Assembly (NCBI GenBank): GCA_004375785.1
Contig: SOKM01000248.1
Location: forward strand, 1 to 7,206
Length of the DNA: 7,206 nt
Source of the DNA: Candidatus Cloacimonadota bacterium
GTDB taxonomy: Bacteria > Hydrothermota > E44-bin80
Reading direction: 5' to 3'
Part shown: piece by piece, positions 5,842-7,206 of the stretch
Layout of the letters: each line of letters opens with the position of its first letter
Numbering within the stretch: position 1 is the first letter of the stretch
The notes under the pieces: generated by a model
Database searches by the model: none
The model's input: the letters and a program-made list of their open reading frames with translations, nothing else
Told to the model about the DNA's origin: nothing
Program-made: the position numbers and the translations under genes

Positions 5842-5880
5842 ATGAAGTATTCAGAAATATTTAAGAGGAGAGTGAAATGA
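5842..5880 (+). CDS. Possible 12-codon leader peptide overlapping the ATPase start
   Basis: An ATG at 5842 in the predicted mRNA leader opens a 12-codon frame, MKYSEIFKRRVK, whose TGA (5878-5880) overlaps the ATPase start codon as ATGA. The ribosome binding site of the ATPase lies inside it. There is no strong Shine-Dalgarno sequence of its own (only GAG at 5835-5837). It could couple or tune translation of the ATPase, or be chance. Confidence 0.25.
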   Translation: MKYSEIFKRRVK

Positions 5881-7206
5881 TTGAAAAAACAGGTTTTTTC
5901 TATATTGGAAAAGAATTCTCTATGGGGAAGAATAAAACCCTTGATAATCCTATTCTTTACGATTCAAGGGATTTGACCACGCATGCAGTATGCATAGGGA
6001 TGACAGGAAGTGGTAAGACGGGATTATGCATAGACATCCTTGAGGAGGCTACGCTGAACGGAATCCCGTCAATCATTGTTGACCCCAAGGGAGATATGAC
6101 AAATCTGCTCCTGGTTTTTCCGAACCTGTTGCCAGAGGATTTTCTTCACTGGGTTAATCCTGAGGATGCAAGAAGGGAAGACATAGATTTAAACGCATAC
6201 GCTGAAAGAGTGGCAAGGACCTGGAAAGAGGGTTTAGGTCAATGGGGAATTGAATCTGAAAGGATGAGAAAATACAAAGAAACTGCTGAATTCAGGATAT
6301 ATACACCTGGAAGCAGGGCTGGTTTTGGAGTCAGTATTCTTTCTTCACTTCTCGTGCCTAAGTTATCCTGGGATAAAGACGAGGAGACACTGAGAGAGAA
6401 AATTCGGGGAACTGTATCAGCACTTCTCGGTCTTATAAACTATAAGACTGACCCCATCCGTTCAAAGGAACATATTCTCCTGTCAAACATTTTTGAGCAC
6501 TTCTGGAGAAAAGGAGAGGACTTGTCGCTTGAGAAACTAATCGGAGCAATTGGAAATCCTCCTTTTGAAAAACTTGGAGTGTTAAGCCTTGAAACGTTCA
6601 TCCCTCGGGGAGAGAGGCAGAAGCTCCTGCTCGATTTGAACAGTATCATTGCAGCACCAAGTTTTAATGACTGGATAGAAGGAGCACCTCTTGATATTGG
6701 AAGGTTTCTCAGGGGCGAAAATGGTAGACCAAGGGTATCCATATTTTATACTGCACATCTGAGTGACAATGAAAAGCTTTTCTTTACAAGTCTCCTACTT
6801 GAGGAATTGCTTACGTGGGTAAGAGGACAGCCCGGGACGACCGACTTGAAATCACTCCTTTACATTGACGAAGTCTTTGGATACATCCCTCCCTATCCAT
6901 TTAATCCTCCTACTAAGAAACCGCTGCTTCTATTGTTCAAGCAGGCTCGGGCTTTCGGAACAGGAGTGATGCTGACAACCCAGAATCCTGTAGATATTGA
7001 CTACAAGGCGCTTACCAATGCTGGCACCTGGTTTATTGGGAAACTTCAGACAGAGAGGGATAAGGATAGGCTGCTCGAAGGTCTTGAAACAGTTTCAGGG
7101 GAAAGTGGGGAGCTATTTGATAGAAAATATCTTGACCACCTTATTTCATCTCTCAAGAAAAGGGTCTTTATTCATCATAATGTTCATAACGAGAAACCAG
7201 AAATTT
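5877..7206 (+). CDS. HerA/VirB4-like P-loop ATPase (DUF87 type), C-terminus beyond the window
   Basis: The first 443 residues of a HerA/FtsK-superfamily ATPase; the frame is still open at the right edge. Walker A is GMTGSGKT (41-48, Lys47), followed by DPKGD (69-73), a motif typical of HerA-like proteins. Residues about 105-160 hold KEGLGQWGIESERMRKYK and TPGSRAGFGVSILSS, which I associate with a bacterial subgroup of long HerA-like proteins. Walker B is LLYIDEV (327-333, Asp331-Glu332), and TTQNP (367-371) supplies the sensor-like Gln. Relatives form hexamers that pump or translocate DNA or peptides at the expense of ATP; the archaeal HerA works with the NurA nuclease, but no nuclease is visible here. 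The start has AGAGGAG 6-7 nt upstream and a consensus promoter. The gene is divergent from the envelope genes and probably unrelated to them in function. Full-length members are much longer than what is seen. Confidence 0.9.
   Translation, partial: MIEKTGFFYIGKEFSMGKNKTLDNPILYDSRDLTTHAVCIGMTGSGKTGLCIDILEEATLNGIPSIIVDPKGDMTNLLLVFPNLLPEDFLHWVNPEDARREDIDLNAYAERVARTWKEGLGQWGIESERMRKYKETAEFRIYTPGSRAGFGVSILSSLLVPKLSWDKDEETLREKIRGTVSALLGLINYKTDPIRSKEHILLSNIFEHFWRKGEDLSLEKLIGAIGNPPFEKLGVLSLETFIPRGERQKLLLDLNSIIAAPSFNDWIEGAPLDIGRFLRGENGRPRVSIFYTAHLSDNEKLFFTSLLLEELLTWVRGQPGTTDLKSLLYIDEVFGYIPPYPFNPPTKKPLLLLFKQARAFGTGVMLTTQNPVDIDYKALTNAGTWFIGKLQTERDKDRLLEGLETVSGESGELFDRKYLDHLISSLKKRVFIHHNVHNEKPEI

Larger units (their letters stand above)
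5502..5876. other. Divergent intergenic region with two promoters and palindromes
   Basis: These 375 bp separate the minus-strand envelope genes from the plus-strand ATPase gene. The region holds one promoter at each end (5511-5539 leftward, 5796-5823 rightward), two REP-like GTAG hairpins (5553 and 5611) and a further palindrome (5749-5774). Positions about 5641-5750 are strongly pyrimidine-rich on the plus strand. A plus-strand frame at 5556-5777 has no ribosome binding site and runs through the palindromes; I do not count it as a gene. Confidence 0.75.

Noticed and set aside
6440..6742. 100-residue minus-strand ORF
   Set aside because: It lies antisense inside the ATPase gene, whose conserved motifs before and after prove the plus-strand frame.
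1..7206. CRISPR array, tRNA, rRNA or insertion sequence
   Set aside because: No regularly spaced repeats of 23 bp or more, no cloverleaf or rRNA-like sequence, and no transposase or integrase coding sequence were seen.

Overview
The window looks like chromosomal DNA of an uncultivated, Gram-negative-type bacterium, plausibly from the FCB or WOR-3-like candidate phyla. The reasons are a secreted FG-GAP/VCBS beta-propeller with a C-terminal FlgD-like/Por-type sorting domain, a lipoprotein paired with a beta-barrel-like protein, many signal peptides, AT-rich intergenic DNA and consensus sigma70-type promoters. The lineage is inferred from protein style only; there is no rRNA or marker gene here. 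I see no CRISPR, tRNA, rRNA, integrase or transposase.

Layout: positions 1-342 hold no convincing gene, only a possible leftward promoter (160-189) and a doubtful partial ORF running off the left edge. Five genes then lie on the minus strand, in transcription order from right to left: a small lipoprotein (4791-5501), a beta-barrel-like envelope protein one base behind it (4148-4789), a secreted alpha/beta-hydrolase fused to a PDZ domain (2560-4116), a 44-residue membrane protein too short for most gene callers (2291-2425), and a 606-residue secreted seven-repeat beta-propeller (343-2163). The first three are tightly spaced (1 and 31 bp gaps) and probably form one operon. The last two follow after gaps of about 130 bp and may be read through or have their own promoters. 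All five products appear to be exported or membrane-bound, so this is a cell-envelope/secretome block; no shared pathway can be named.

A 375-bp divergent intergenic region (5502-5876) separates this block from a plus-strand HerA/VirB4-like P-loop ATPase (5877 to the right edge, C-terminus missing). Each side has a clear promoter. The minus-strand one (TTGACT, 17 bp, TATAAA) lies so close to the lipoprotein ATG that the mRNA should be essentially leaderless. The plus-strand one is a perfect TTGACA/TATAAT pair followed by a 47-nt leader holding a 12-codon upstream ORF that overlaps the ATPase start as ATGA.

The least explained material is palindromic. Three elements begin with GTAG followed by a hairpin (2284, 5553 and 5611), the signature of REP elements mobilised by REP-associated tyrosine transposases. 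One is nested in a 72-bp palindrome with 11-bp outer arms that covers the stop codon of the 44-residue gene. The frame continues open for 30 codons past that TGA, and a hairpin starts 11 nt behind it, so REP insertion, nonsense mutation or, less likely, UGA recoding should be told apart.
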